Origin: Bradyrhizobium sp. AUGA SZCCT0283
Lineage (GTDB): Bacteria; Pseudomonadota; Alphaproteobacteria; Rhizobiales; Xanthobacteraceae
Assembly: GCF_018130385.1 (NCBI RefSeq)
Contig: NZ_JAFCLU010000014.1
Location: forward strand, 1-64,000
Direction of reading: 5' to 3'
Length of the DNA: 64,000 bases
Shown: piece after piece, positions 8,410 through 17,215 of the stretch
How the letters are laid out: every line of letters starts with the position of its first letter
Numbering within the stretch: the stretch's first letter is position 1
Translations under genes and position numbers: made by a program
Notes under the pieces: generated by a model
Told to the model about the DNA's origin: nothing
Seen by the model: only the letters and a program-made list of their open reading frames with translations
The model's database searches: none

Positions 8410-8955
8410 ATGCTGACGCCAGCGGAGCTGGTCTGGCTGATTGCCGCGGTGGCGAAGGGGGATGAGGCCGCTTTTGAGCGCCTTTACGCCGCCACGCGCG
8501 CGAAACTCTTCGGCGTCGTGCTCCGTATCTTGCGCCGTCAGGACCTCGCGGAGGAGGTCATTCAGGAGGCTTACGTCAAGATCTGGAACAGCGCCGGACA
8601 GTTCAATCCGGCGCTCGCTTCGCCGATTACATGGATGGCCTCGATCGCGCGCAACCGGGCGATCGACGTGGTGCGCAAGAAGGGCGAAATCTCGATCGAG
8701 GAGGAGCCGACCGCGATGGAAGTCGCGGCCGATTCACCCGATCCGCTGGCGCGGCGCGAGATGACGGAAGAGTTGAAGCGGTTGCTGGAATGCGTCGGCC
8801 GTCTCGAGCCGGATCGGCAGAAGCTGGTGCTCCTGGCCTATTACAACGGCTGGAGCCGCGAGCAGCTCGCCGCCAAGTTCGAGACGCCGGTGAACACGGT
8901 GAAGACGTGGCTGCGCCGCAGCATGATGGACATAAGGGAGTGTCTCGGGCTTTGA
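8410..8955 (+). CDS. ECF sigma factor paired with an RskA-type anti-sigma factor
   Basis: 181 residues with sigma-70 region 2 (about 20-90, including DLAEEVIQEAYVKIWNSAGQFNP and the WMASIARNRAIDVVRKK segment) and region 4 (about 115-175, including LAYYNGWSREQLAAKFETPVNTVKTWLRRSM). There is no region 1 or 3, which defines an ECF sigma factor. The downstream gene is an RskA-type anti-sigma factor, placing it near SigK/RpoE-like ECF groups rather than EcfG. A purine-rich GGGGGAC sequence precedes the ATG. The target regulon cannot be read from this sequence. Confidence 0.93.
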   Translation: MLTPAELVWLIAAVAKGDEAAFERLYAATRAKLFGVVLRILRRQDLAEEVIQEAYVKIWNSAGQFNPALASPITWMASIARNRAIDVVRKKGEISIEEEPTAMEVAADSPDPLARREMTEELKRLLECVGRLEPDRQKLVLLAYYNGWSREQLAAKFETPVNTVKTWLRRSMMDIRECLGL

Positions 8956-8969
8956 TGTCTGGACGTTAG

Positions 8970-9887
8970 ATGATGGCCTATAGCGAAGACCATATCGCGC
9001 TCGCCGCGGAATACGCACTCGGCACCCTCGATGCCGACGAGCGCGCGCAGGTCGAGACCATGATGGCCGTCGATACCGAATTCACCGCGATCGTGCACGC
9101 CTGGGAATACCGGCTCGGCGTGCTGAACCAGATGGTCGGCTCCATCGAGCCGCGACCGATCGTGTGGGAGAGCATCAAGGCCGCGATTGGACATTCCACC
9201 GAGCAACGGGCGCCGCTGGTGCTGCCCGAGGCGCCGCCGCCGCCGGCCGAAGCTCCGGCCGAACCTGTAGTGGCCGAGGCGACGCCAGCCGTCGAACCGA
9301 CGCCGGCAGCAGCGCCGCCCGCCACTGATAATTCCAACGTCATTCAGTTGTCGGCCGCCCGGGCGAAGCGCTGGCGCAATGTCGCCTCGGTCGCCACCGC
9401 GCTTGCCGCGGCCCTGGTCGGGATGCTGGCCGTGCAGGTCTATCGGCCGGAGCTGTTGCCGGACGCGCTGCGGCCGAAGCCGCGCATCCAGACGGTCGAG
9501 GTCAAGACGCCGGTGCCATCGCCTGTGCCCTCGGCGCAATATGTCGCCCTGCTGCAGCGTGACGGTGGCTCGCCCGCCTTCATCCTGACGGTCGACGCCG
9601 CCACCAAAAATTTCACCGTCCGCAAGGTCGGGGCTGATGCCGAGCCCGGCAAGAGTTTTGAGCTCTGGCTGATCTCCGACAGGCTGCCGCAACCGCGTTC
9701 GCTCGGCGTGATCGGCGGCAGCGATTTCACCGCGCGTCCGGTGCTTGCCGACTACGACGCCGGCACGATCAATTCCGCGCTCTATGCGGTGACGGTCGAA
9801 CAAGCCGGTGGCTCGCCCGACGGCAAGCCGCACTCGGCGCCGATCTATACCGGTAAGCTGATCGAGACGGTGCCGGCTACGCGCTAG
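8970..9887 (+). CDS. RskA-type membrane anti-sigma factor
   Basis: 305 residues. The N-terminal zinc-less anti-sigma domain begins HIALAAEYALGTLDADERAQVETMM. A Pro/Ala/Glu-rich linker (about 80-115) and one transmembrane helix (VASVATALAAALVGMLAVQVY, about 140-160) follow. The C-terminal periplasmic RskA domain has FILTVDAATKNFTVRKVG and the GKSFELWLISD signature. It should hold the upstream ECF sigma factor at the inner membrane until an envelope signal frees it. It begins 14 bp after the sigma gene, so the pair is co-transcribed. Either of two adjacent ATG codons (8970, 8973) could be the start. Confidence 0.92.
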   Translation: MMAYSEDHIALAAEYALGTLDADERAQVETMMAVDTEFTAIVHAWEYRLGVLNQMVGSIEPRPIVWESIKAAIGHSTEQRAPLVLPEAPPPPAEAPAEPVVAEATPAVEPTPAAAPPATDNSNVIQLSAARAKRWRNVASVATALAAALVGMLAVQVYRPELLPDALRPKPRIQTVEVKTPVPSPVPSAQYVALLQRDGGSPAFILTVDAATKNFTVRKVGADAEPGKSFELWLISDRLPQPRSLGVIGGSDFTARPVLADYDAGTINSALYAVTVEQAGGSPDGKPHSAPIYTGKLIETVPATR

Positions 9888-9960
9888 CGCTCGTGCGCTG
9901 GGTGTGTCCGGAGGCCGATCGGTGGGCGCAACGGCGATCGCTGCATCACCCCGCAAAAAG

Positions 9961-9987
9961 AAAACGCCCGTGGGGAGCGGGCGTTTT
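9961..9987. terminator. Bidirectional hairpin terminator
   Basis: A perfect 10-bp stem (AAAACGCCCG at 9961-9970, CGGGCGTTTT at 9978-9987) closes a 7-base loop. A-rich sequence precedes it and T-rich stem ends follow it, so it can end transcription from the anti-sigma gene on the plus strand and from the small gene on the minus strand. Confidence 0.85.
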
Positions 9988-10079
9988 CGCAGTCAACTTG
10001 GGGGTAGTTGGGGTCTTAAATATCCACGTGGCGACTTTGGGGGGCTGTAAAGAGCCGCGTGAATTCCGTGAATTCTCCT

Positions 10080-10286
10080 TTAGCGTACGACTGAGTTGCC
10101 TGAGCTCGTAATCACGACCGGCTTGCCGGCCTTCATCACGCGCGTGCTCGCGGTCTGGGTCAGACCTTCATCCGAGGTGCTGCGCGCGGAGATGCTGAAT
10201 CCGGCGACCACGATTCCCGCAACCAAAGCCACGACCACGATCTTGAGATGGGTCGTGCGATCTGCGCTGTAGATCGAATGGTTCAT
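10080..10286 (-). CDS. EcfG-promoted small single-pass membrane protein
   Basis: 68 residues from the ATG at 10286, which has AGGAGA about 7 bases upstream; the longer frame to 10331 lacks a comparable site. The sequence starts MNHSIYSADRTTHLKIVVVALVAGIVVAGFSIS, so residues 13-33 form one transmembrane helix after a cytoplasmic N-terminus, and the C-terminus has TASTRVMKAGKPVVITSSG. A GGAAC-N17-CGTT EcfG promoter lies 77-102 bp upstream. No function is known; the promoter suggests a role in the general stress response. It is separated from ubiV by 313 bp. Confidence 0.75.
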   Translation of the reverse strand: MNHSIYSADRTTHLKIVVVALVAGIVVAGFSISARSTSDEGLTQTASTRVMKAGKPVVITSSGNSVVR

Positions 10287-10362
10287 GGAAGTCTCCTGCC
10301 GCCTTCCGCCTTGCAAATTCGTCGATGCCATTCGCAGGGCGGTTCAACGTCTCGCGTCAGGA

Positions 10363-10388
10363 AACGTGGGAATCCGGGGAATAGTTCC
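10363..10388 (-). promoter_or_regulatory. EcfG (general stress sigma) promoter
   Basis: On the minus strand GGAAC (10388-10384), 17 bases, then CGTT (10366-10363) match the alphaproteobacterial EcfG consensus exactly. Transcription would start near 10356 and give a leader of about 70 bases before the small membrane protein at 10286. The rest of the gap to 10599 is AT-rich in parts and shows nothing else that I can name. Confidence 0.75.
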
Positions 10389-10599
10389 CAATAGGAGATC
10401 ACAAGGCGGTGAAAAGACTTGAACGGTCGCGATTGGAACGACGGCGAAAAGGCAAGAATCTGCAAAACAATGTATTATTACAATATCTTAATGGGATGGA
10501 TGCGCAGACTCTCGCAAAAAGCCTTCGATCGGGTGAATTCGACAAACCATTTGCGTGTGGCCGAAAAGCCCGGTTGTCAATCGGGGCTGATTTGCTCAT

Positions 10600-11538
10600 C
10601 TAGTGAGACACCGCGCCGGTTGGCGCCGTCCAGCCGTAGCCGGGCCGGCCGTGATGAAAGCCGTTCGAGAACGGTGCATCGAGCGGCATTTCCTGAAGAC
10701 TGGCCAGCGTCTCTTCCGCGCTCAGGACGCCAACCAGCACGCCGCGGAAGATGGTCGCGACCTGCACCATGTCGCAGCTATGCGGCGAGAGGCGGTAACG
10801 GGAAACGCCGGCCGCTTTCAGGGCGGGGATTTCCTGCGCCAGGTTCAGATACTCGTAGGACAGGGTCTGCACGCCGTTGGCGACGAGGAACGGCTTTCGC
10901 TCGAGCGTCGAAAGCACCAGGCCGTCGGGGTCGTTCTCGCAGACGAACAGGCAGGTATCCTTGGTGCGGCCGTGCGCGCGGGCGTGATAGCACCGCGCCG
11001 AGAGCGCAAGCGACTGGCGGCCAAAGACCTGAACCTCGATGGTCACGTTCTCTGTCCGCGCAGCTGCGCAGAGCACGCCGATCGAGGTAAACGGCAGCTC
11101 GATCGGCAGGCAGATGTTCTGCGCGCCCTTGCCTGCGAGGAAGCGCAAGGTTTCCTCATTGTAGACGTTCATCAGCGGGCCGATGCAGTGCGGCCGTCCG
11201 CGCAAGTGGAATGTGGCCGATGAATCATTGGCCTCGACCAGATCGTCCGTCACGCCGCAGACGTCGCTCACCAGACGGCGGTCGACCCGCGAAGCCGTTT
11301 CGCCCAGCGTCGAATGCACCACGGTCTTGCCAGCCGCGCGCAGCCGCTCGGTAACCGCCGCATAGTGATCGCGAAACAGCGGCACGCGCTTGGAGCAGAT
11401 GGTCTCGCCGAGATAGACGACAGCCAGCGGCGCCTCGTCGGCGATCCGGAAGTAGAAGTCGCGCCAGGTTTCGGGTGCCCAGTTGAACAGGTTCGGCCCC
11501 AGCGTCAGTTCGTTTCCCGCGCCGCGCATCTCTTTCAT
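10600..11538 (-). CDS. ubiV: Oxygen-independent ubiquinone biosynthesis protein UbiV
   Basis: 312 residues of the peptidase U32-like family. Four cysteines, Cys48, Cys183, Cys196 and Cys200, reproduce the spacing of the E. coli UbiV [4Fe-4S] ligands (the 13- and 4-residue gaps match). With UbiU it forms the heterodimer needed for ubiquinone hydroxylation without oxygen, using UbiT as the lipid-binding accessory. The start overlaps the end of ubiU (ATGA), indicating translational coupling. Gene order ubiT-ubiU-ubiV and family membership make the assignment firm. No FixK- or FNR-like box was found upstream of ubiT. Confidence 0.93.
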   Translation of the reverse strand: MKEMRGAGNELTLGPNLFNWAPETWRDFYFRIADEAPLAVVYLGETICSKRVPLFRDHYAAVTERLRAAGKTVVHSTLGETASRVDRRLVSDVCGVTDDLVEANDSSATFHLRGRPHCIGPLMNVYNEETLRFLAGKGAQNICLPIELPFTSIGVLCAAARTENVTIEVQVFGRQSLALSARCYHARAHGRTKDTCLFVCENDPDGLVLSTLERKPFLVANGVQTLSYEYLNLAQEIPALKAAGVSRYRLSPHSCDMVQVATIFRGVLVGVLSAEETLASLQEMPLDAPFSNGFHHGRPGYGWTAPTGAVSH

Positions 11539-12551
11539 CTCCAGCTCTTGCTCTGAAAGGCGCCCTGGGTCTCCTTGTGGCCCTCGGTCAGCGCGATCAG
11601 GTCGGTCAGCGCGGCCTGCCTGCCCGCCATAATATCGTCGACGGCCCGGCGAAACGCCGCAACGACCGATTTGACGTAGGCGCGGCTGCGCTGGCGGCCT
11701 TCGATCTTCAGGGCGGTGACTCCGGCGCGCATCAGATCGGGCAGCAGCGCCGACAGATTCAGCGAGCGCGGCTCTTCGAAGGCGTAATAGGGTTCGGGCT
11801 GCGCGGCGCAGGAATACCGCCCCTTGCAGATGGTCGGATAGCCGCCGTTTTCGCCGCAGCCATATCGATCGATGACGAACGAGCCGAGACGGGTCGTCAG
11901 CGTGCCGTCGGCTTCCTCGTCATAGCGGACCGCGGCCGCGGGCGAACACACCCCGTCCATGTTGGTCGAGACGCCGGTGACGTAATTGGTCAGGCTGCAG
12001 CGGCCCTCCGCCATCATGCCGATATTGCCGAAGACGAACGCCTCGATCTCGCAAGGGATCTGGCGGTGGATGTCGGCAATCTCGGCGACGGTGAGGATCC
12101 GCGGCAGCACCACGCGCCTGACGTCGAACTCCTCGCAATAGAAGCGGATCGCTTCCGGCGACGATGCACCGGCCTGCACCGACAAATGCAGCCGCAACTG
12201 CGGATATTCGCGGGCGGCATAGCAGGCGACCCCGATGTCGGCGACGATGATCGCATCGGCCCCGACCGAGGCGGCAATCCCGATGGCGTCCTTCCAGAGC
12301 TGGAACTGGCCTGCCGGGGGGAAGGTATTGACGGCCAGCAGGACCTTGGCTCGCCGTGTATGGGCGTAGTCGACCGATCTTCGCAATTCGTCCGGCGTGA
12401 AATTCAGGCCGGGAAAATTCCGTGCATTGGTAGCGTTCTGAAGGCCGCAATAGACCGCGTCTGCGCCGGCATCGACCGCGGTGCGGAGGCTCGCCGGCGT
12501 ACCGGCCGGGCAGACGAGTTCGGGACGGCGAGGGGCGGCGTGGTCATTCAT
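11535..12551 (-). CDS. ubiU: Oxygen-independent ubiquinone biosynthesis protein UbiU
   Basis: 338 residues from the ATG at 12551, which overlaps the ubiT stop. Peptidase U32-type features include ELVCPAGTPASLRTAVDAGADAVY, NARNFPGLNF, LHLSVQAGAS, EGRCSLTNYVTG, DGVCSPA and GYPTICKGRY. Three of the four known UbiU iron-sulfur ligands are present (Cys185, Cys202, Cys242). The first, which sits in a SLC-type triplet in E. coli UbiU, is Gly178 here (codon GGC). Cys232 and Cys248 are extra and might substitute. It should still pair with UbiV. Confidence 0.93.
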   Translation of the reverse strand: MNDHAAPRRPELVCPAGTPASLRTAVDAGADAVYCGLQNATNARNFPGLNFTPDELRRSVDYAHTRRAKVLLAVNTFPPAGQFQLWKDAIGIAASVGADAIIVADIGVACYAAREYPQLRLHLSVQAGASSPEAIRFYCEEFDVRRVVLPRILTVAEIADIHRQIPCEIEAFVFGNIGMMAEGRCSLTNYVTGVSTNMDGVCSPAAAVRYDEEADGTLTTRLGSFVIDRYGCGENGGYPTICKGRYSCAAQPEPYYAFEEPRSLNLSALLPDLMRAGVTALKIEGRQRSRAYVKSVVAAFRRAVDDIMAGRQAALTDLIALTEGHKETQGAFQSKSWR

Positions 12552-13077
12552 GGTTCTTTCCTCTCCCGCCGAGGGTGCGCAAATGCGAAACCGTCGCCGA
12601 GGCAACGCCGGACAGCGGACCGAAGGCCCTGGTGATGCTTTCCACGACCCCGCCATCGACGTCGTCGAGCGCGTTGCGCAGCGCGACCACGGCTTCGGTG
12701 TCGCCGGTGACGCGCAGCTTGCGCGAGAAAAACAGCGCGTCGCCGTCGAGCGCGCCGTCGATCAGGTCGAACAGGTTCAGGAACGAGCCGGCGATCCGCG
12801 CATGCGAATGCGGCGCGTTGCCGCGACGCCAGGCGCTGAGCGCGGGAGCCTCGGGTCTTGGTTTCAGCACCAGCACAAACGGAAGATCGGTCGGATCGAT
12901 GACGAAGGATTTTTGCGCGTGCGGACCGAGGCGCGCGAACACATCGGGCTGGGCTTTCGCAACCTGGGTGCCGATGAGAGTGAGAATAGGTTGCAGGAGC
13001 AGAGGCAGGAAGCGAAGCAGCGGAAGCGGCCAGGGAAGATCAGGTGAACGTTCAGATGCGCGCGGCGAAGCCAACAT
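12544..13077 (-). CDS. ubiT: Ubiquinone biosynthesis accessory protein UbiT (SCP2 domain)
   Basis: 177 residues with an SCP2 sterol-carrier-like domain (about 45-150): FVIDPTDLPFVLVLKPRPEAPALSAW, then DALFFSRKLRVTGDTEAVVALRNALDD. The N-terminus is hydrophobic and Pro/Leu-rich (LPLLRFLPLLLQPILTLIG). UbiT binds ubiquinone precursors in the oxygen-independent pathway. It is the first gene of ubiT-ubiU-ubiV and overlaps ubiU by 8 bp. The 123-bp gap to flhA shows no clear operator. Confidence 0.88.
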   Translation of the reverse strand: MLASPRASERSPDLPWPLPLLRFLPLLLQPILTLIGTQVAKAQPDVFARLGPHAQKSFVIDPTDLPFVLVLKPRPEAPALSAWRRGNAPHSHARIAGSFLNLFDLIDGALDGDALFFSRKLRVTGDTEAVVALRNALDDVDGGVVESITRAFGPLSGVASATVSHLRTLGGRGKNHE

Positions 13078-13200
13078 GCCGCGTCATGTAACGCCGCGAC
13101 AGTTCGACGGCAAGTCAATCGCGCGCAGCCTTGAACTATTCCAGCAACAATTCTTTCTGCGGATGACACGCAACTTCAATCGCAGTTTTCGAGGCGAATC

Positions 13201-15336
13201 CTACACGCTGCCCACCGTCTTCAGCCGCGCGCGCGGATGGATTTCGGCCTGCGACAGCACGGTGGTCTGCGAGCGGAAGCGCTCGACCAGCGAGCGCACG
13301 AACGGGCGGATCGCAGCCGATGTGACCAGCACCGGCGCTTCGCCTTCGCGGGCGGCCTGCTCGAAGGCGTTGCGGACCGAGGTCATGAACTCCGAAAGTT
13401 TTGAGGGCTGCATGGCGAGGCTGCGGTCCTCGCCGCTGCCCACGATCGATTCCGCAAACGCCTGCTCCCAGCGCGCCGACAGCGCGATCAGCGGCAGGTA
13501 GCCGTTGTAGGTGGTGTTCTGCGCGCAAATCTGCCGCGCCAGCCGGGCGCGGACGTGTTCGACCATGGCGGCGGGGTTGCGCGAGAAGGCCAGCGCATCG
13601 GCGATGCCTTCGAGAATGGTGGAGAGATCGCGGATCGAGATCCGCTCGGCCAGCAGCAATTGCAGCACGCGCTGGATGCCCGATACTGTGACCTGGCTCG
13701 GCACGATGTCCTTGACCAGTTCGCCCTGTTCCTTCGGCAGGTCCTTCAACAGCTTCTGCACCTCGCCATAGGACAGCAAGTCGCTCATGTTGTTCTTGAG
13801 CAGCTCGGTCAGGTGCGTCGACAGCACGGTCGCGGCATCGACCACCGTGTAGCCCTTCAGCGATGCTTCTTCCTTCAGCGCAGCGTCGACCCAGGTCGCC
13901 GGCAGTCCGAACGTCGGCTCCACGGTGTGAATGCCGGGCACGCCGACCTGGTTGCCGGCGGGGTCCATGACCATGAACTGGTTCGGCCAGATCTTGCCCG
14001 AGCCGGCGTCCACTTCCTTGATCTTGATGACGTAGGTGTTGGCCTCGAGCTGGACGTTGTCGAGGATGCGCACCGCCGGCATCACAAAGCCCATTTCGAT
14101 CGCGAGCGACCGGCGCAGCGCCTTGATCTGCTCGGTCAGGCGGTCGGTGCCGTCGGGGCCGTTGACCAGCGGCAGCAGCGCGTAGCCGAGTTCGATCTTG
14201 AGGTCGTCGATCTTGAGCGCGGTGGAGATCGGCTCTTCGGCTGCGGCCTGGGCGGCTGCGGCCGCCAGTTCGGGCGCTGCCGCTGCGGCTGCTTCCGCGT
14301 CCCTGGCGGCGCCGTTGCGTTTCCGCGCCTTCCAGGCCAGCGCCGCGGCGCCGCCGCCGAGCGCCAGGAACGGCAGCATCGGAATGCCCGGCAACAGCGC
14401 CAGCACCAGCATCACGCCGGCCGACATGCCGAGCGCCTGCGGATAACCCGAGAGCTGCTTCATCATCGCCTTGTCGGCCGAACCGGTGATGCCGGCCTTC
14501 GAGACCAGGAGGCCCGCCGCGGTGGAGACGATCAGCGCCGGCACCTGCGTCACCAGGCCGTCGCCGACGGTCAGCACGGTGTAGGTGCGGGCGGCGTCGG
14601 CAAAGCTCATGCCCTGCTGGGCGACGCCGATGATGATGCCGCCGATGACGTTGATGAAGACGATCAGAAGGCCTGCGATGGCGTCGCCGCGGACGAACTT
14701 CGAGGCGCCGTCCATGGCGCCGAAGAAGCCGCTTTCGTCCTCCAGCGCCTTGCGGCGTGCCTTGGCGGTGGCCTCGTCGATCAGGCCGGCGGAAAGATCG
14801 GCATCGATCGCCATCTGCTTGCCGGGCATCGAGTCCAATTGGAAGCGGGCGGCGACTTCGGCGATGCGGCCCGAACCCTTGGTGATGACGACGAAGTTCA
14901 CGATCACGAGAATCGCGAACACGATAATTCCGATGACGAAATTACCGCTCATCACGAAATTGCCGAACGCCTCGATGACGTGGCCGGCCGCGGCCGTGCC
15001 CTCGTGGCCGTGCGACAGGATCAGCCGGGTCGAGGCCATGTTCAGCGACAGCCGCAGCATGGTTGAGATCAGCAGCACGGTCGGAAATGCCGAGAATTCC
15101 AAGGGCGCCTGGATGAACAGCGACGTCATCAGGATCAGGATCGACACCGTGATCGAGATCGCCAGAAACAGATCCAGCACGATCGCGGGCAGCGGCAGGA
15201 TCAGCACCACCAGGATGACGAGGACGCCGAACGCCAGCGCCAGATCGCCGCGCTTGAGGATTTCACCGATTTCGCTGAGGCTCGGAAATCCGCCGCTCGG
15301 CCCTGCCGAGCCCTGACCCGCCGTGACATCGACCAT
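13201..15336 (-). CDS. flhA: Flagellar type III export gate protein FlhA
   Basis: 711 residues from the ATG at 15336 (GGGGAAG about 10 bases before it); the longer frame to 15435 adds a poor, basic leader. The N-terminal third has about eight transmembrane helices and the FHIPEP hallmarks KGSGRIAEVAARFQLDSMPGKQMAID and EDESGFFGAMDGASKFVRGDA. An Ala-rich linker (about 370-400) leads to the cytoplasmic domain, which receives FliI/FliJ and chaperone-substrate complexes. It is separated from fliI by 5.5 kb, with ubi genes between. Confidence 0.96.
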   Translation of the reverse strand: MVDVTAGQGSAGPSGGFPSLSEIGEILKRGDLALAFGVLVILVVLILPLPAIVLDLFLAISITVSILILMTSLFIQAPLEFSAFPTVLLISTMLRLSLNMASTRLILSHGHEGTAAAGHVIEAFGNFVMSGNFVIGIIVFAILVIVNFVVITKGSGRIAEVAARFQLDSMPGKQMAIDADLSAGLIDEATAKARRKALEDESGFFGAMDGASKFVRGDAIAGLLIVFINVIGGIIIGVAQQGMSFADAARTYTVLTVGDGLVTQVPALIVSTAAGLLVSKAGITGSADKAMMKQLSGYPQALGMSAGVMLVLALLPGIPMLPFLALGGGAAALAWKARKRNGAARDAEAAAAAAPELAAAAAQAAAEEPISTALKIDDLKIELGYALLPLVNGPDGTDRLTEQIKALRRSLAIEMGFVMPAVRILDNVQLEANTYVIKIKEVDAGSGKIWPNQFMVMDPAGNQVGVPGIHTVEPTFGLPATWVDAALKEEASLKGYTVVDAATVLSTHLTELLKNNMSDLLSYGEVQKLLKDLPKEQGELVKDIVPSQVTVSGIQRVLQLLLAERISIRDLSTILEGIADALAFSRNPAAMVEHVRARLARQICAQNTTYNGYLPLIALSARWEQAFAESIVGSGEDRSLAMQPSKLSEFMTSVRNAFEQAAREGEAPVLVTSAAIRPFVRSLVERFRSQTTVLSQAEIHPRARLKTVGSV

Positions 15337-15604
15337 GGTAGCCGCTTCCCCCCGCGTATGGCGCCGGGCGCCAAACGTCTGCGCGGCGGCTGGAGTGCCA
15401 CCGTTTCGAAAGTGAGGTACCGCACTGGCGTCCACGGGGTTCCTCCCGTTCTACGCGGCCGACGACACTCGACTTCACTCGGCAATTCTTGCCGGGTGTA
15501 TGGTTAGCAAAGGGTTAACGGGGGTGGTTTTGGCCCGTCATTCGGGGCGATGCGACGCATCGAACCCGAAATCTCTTGCCGTATCCGAACACTCGCCTCG
15601 CACC

Positions 15605-15720
15605 CAACCCGTCATACCCCGCGCAGACGGGTATCCAGTACGCCGCGGCCATCCGGCTCAATCACTGCTGCCTCTGGAATACTGGATCGTCCGCCTCCGC
15701 GGACGATGACGGTGGAGGGT
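15605..15720. repeat. Palindromic intergenic repeat
   Basis: Two nested hairpins are readable: ATCCAGTA at 15633-15640 pairs with TACTGGAT at 15680-15687, and TCGTCCGC at 15687-15694 pairs with GCGGACGA at 15699-15706. The flanks GTCATACCCCGC and GATGACGG also face each other. This resembles the dispersed palindromes of Bradyrhizobium. It starts a stretch of over 1.1 kb (15337-16479) with no convincing gene. Confidence 0.6.
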
Positions 15721-15739
15721 ATGGCGCCTTCGTATTACA

Positions 15740-16240
15740 CCACACACACCTCAGCATTCCCGCGACGCATCTCGCCCGGGCTTTTCCAACCGTTTCGCCC
15801 AAACAAGAGGGCGCAGGGAATGCCGGGTGCTTGCTGCACCCGCGGTCTCGTGTGCAAGGATGGTAGTAGAGGCGCACACGAGCATACAGGTACAGCCGGA
15901 GCACTCCGGCATTCCCTGCGCAATGGTTTTACGGCTTATGCCGCGCTCTCCCCGGAGACGAATTCCTTTTGCCTCCGTCATCAGCGAATTGACGGCGTGC
16001 GCGCCCGGTCGGGCTTCGCAACACCTCCGCCGACTTGACGCCAGCCACGGGCGCCAGGACCACACGGTTTTGCCGTACGCGTCAGTGCCGCTCGTCTGCC
16101 GCGCCGCCGATCGCTCACAGGCCAAAGCCCGCCCTGCAATCCGTTCAGCGCAGCGGGCGCTGCCGCGTCCACCGCATTCCCTGCCCAACGTCCGTGACGA
16201 TCGCGATACGCCCCTCTTGGCGGGCCGGAACGGGCCGACT
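15740..16240. repeat. Gene-free, repeat-like region with long inverted arms
   Basis: A perfect 15-bp inverted repeat (15812-15826 and 15906-15920, CGCAGGGAATGCCGG and its complement) encloses 79 bp. The following 300 bp continue without a coding-like frame. From memory, text like the segment after 15920 recurs in Bradyrhizobium genomes, which would make it a dispersed repeat; that needs a database search. Overlapping open frames on both strands here are unrelated to each other and have no ribosome-binding sites. Confidence 0.5.
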
Positions 16241-16479
16241 TGTAGGACTGATTTGGGGGCGACGAGAAGAAGTATATTTTTGCGGCGAGGACTGGACGGG
16301 GCAAATCACGTTGATTGGGTTGAGGAAATTCGTCCCTTCGCGCATTGCCCTGCAGGACTTGCTCGCGCTCAATCATAATCCACCGCAAAAACGCTTTAGG
16401 TCAGCCCGACTGCATTTTTCGACTCGGTGGATCGTGCTCGCTTACCCGAAATTTCAGCCTGGTTTGCGGGGGCCAAGGT

Positions 16480-16620
16480 GTGAGCCAGTTTTCTTGCATG
16501 CTTCTGCTCGTGGTGGCTTTGATGCTCACGGCGTGCTTCGGAGTAGCTGCTTGGCGCATCTCCGGTGATGGAGAGGATGTCACCGGAAGCACTTCGCCGG
16601 TATCTATCCGCTTGCGCTGA
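16480..16620 (+). CDS. Possible 46-residue lipoprotein-like small protein
   Basis: A GTG at 16480 follows a GGGGG run by about 6 bases and opens a 46-residue frame; an ATG at 16498 is an alternative. The sequence CMLLLVVALMLTACFGVAAW has a hydrophobic core ending in a lipobox-like LTAC. Paired hairpins lie just after the stop. No homologue is recognised and the region is repeat-rich, so this is a weak call. Confidence 0.3.
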   Translation: MSQFSCMLLLVVALMLTACFGVAAWRISGDGEDVTGSTSPVSIRLR

Positions 16621-16627
16621 CATCCAT

Positions 16628-16658
16628 CCCCTTCGGGGGCGCCCGTATGCCTACGGGC
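16628..16658 (+). terminator. Double hairpin, terminator-like
   Basis: CCCC-TTC-GGGG (16628-16638) is followed by a perfect 7-bp stem GCCCGTA (16641-16647), loop TGCC, TACGGGC (16652-16658). There is only a short T-containing tail, so termination is not certain. Confidence 0.4.
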
Positions 16659-16918
16659 TTGCTCTCCACCGTCGGTTGCGCTTGGATGACGGCGGGACGG
16701 GGAATTTCAAAAAAATGCAGATTTGGGAATCGTGATGCCAGGCGCCGCGCTGGCGACGACGTCCGAATTGAGAGTTGCGATTGGAAGACTCACCAAGGTT
16801 CACAACAATCGGAGGCAGCGCACCGAACGCAGCCGAGACACAGCAAATGCCAGTGGCTGAATGAAGCGCGATAGAAGCACAAAGAACTTTTGAACAGTAT
16901 CATTTAAGGGAGGGCGAA

Positions 16919-17167
16919 ATGAGGTTTGCAGCATTGATCGGTGCGCTTCTACTGGCATTGCCGGGTATCGCAGAAGCTCAGAGCAAACACGAACGCGACA
17001 TGCAGACCATTGACGCGACTATCCAGACGGCCAAGCTTACGCCTGCGCAGCGCGCGCAAGTGACGAGACTCCGTCAGGAAGGTGCAAAATTGCACTACGC
17101 CGGCAAGCATGGCGCCGCCGAAGTTGCCTTGGAGAAGGCCAAGGCGATCCTGGCTTCGGCGCGCTAA
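16919..17167 (+). CDS. Small secreted protein
   Basis: 82 residues. An N-terminal signal peptide (MRFAALIGALLLALPGIAEAQS) has a cleavage site after AEA at about residue 20. The mature part is a short helical protein with LTPAQRAQVTRLRQEGAKLHYAGKHGAAEVAL, which resembles a single tetratricopeptide-like hairpin. A strong AGGGAGGG sequence lies 5 bases before the ATG. No function is recognised. It lies between repeats and a GNAT gene, with no sign of an operon. Confidence 0.7.
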   Translation: MRFAALIGALLLALPGIAEAQSKHERDMQTIDATIQTAKLTPAQRAQVTRLRQEGAKLHYAGKHGAAEVALEKAKAILASAR

Positions 17168-17215
17168 CTACCGATCTTCATCCGGACGCACCCCACTTGT
17201 AGGGCGTGATCGGCC

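Noticed and set aside
10409..10603. A GTG-started 64-residue frame with AGGAG upstream
   Set aside because: The protein is basic and low quality, runs into the ubiV end on the other strand, and has no feature beyond the RBS-like sequence.
13078..13200. Search for a FixK- or FNR-type box before ubiT
   Set aside because: No TTG-N8-CAA or TTGAT-N4-ATCAA arrangement was found in the 123-bp gap.
13555..15066. A 503-residue plus-strand frame
   Set aside because: It is antisense to flhA and rich in Arg/Gln/His. The flhA frame has clear family motifs.
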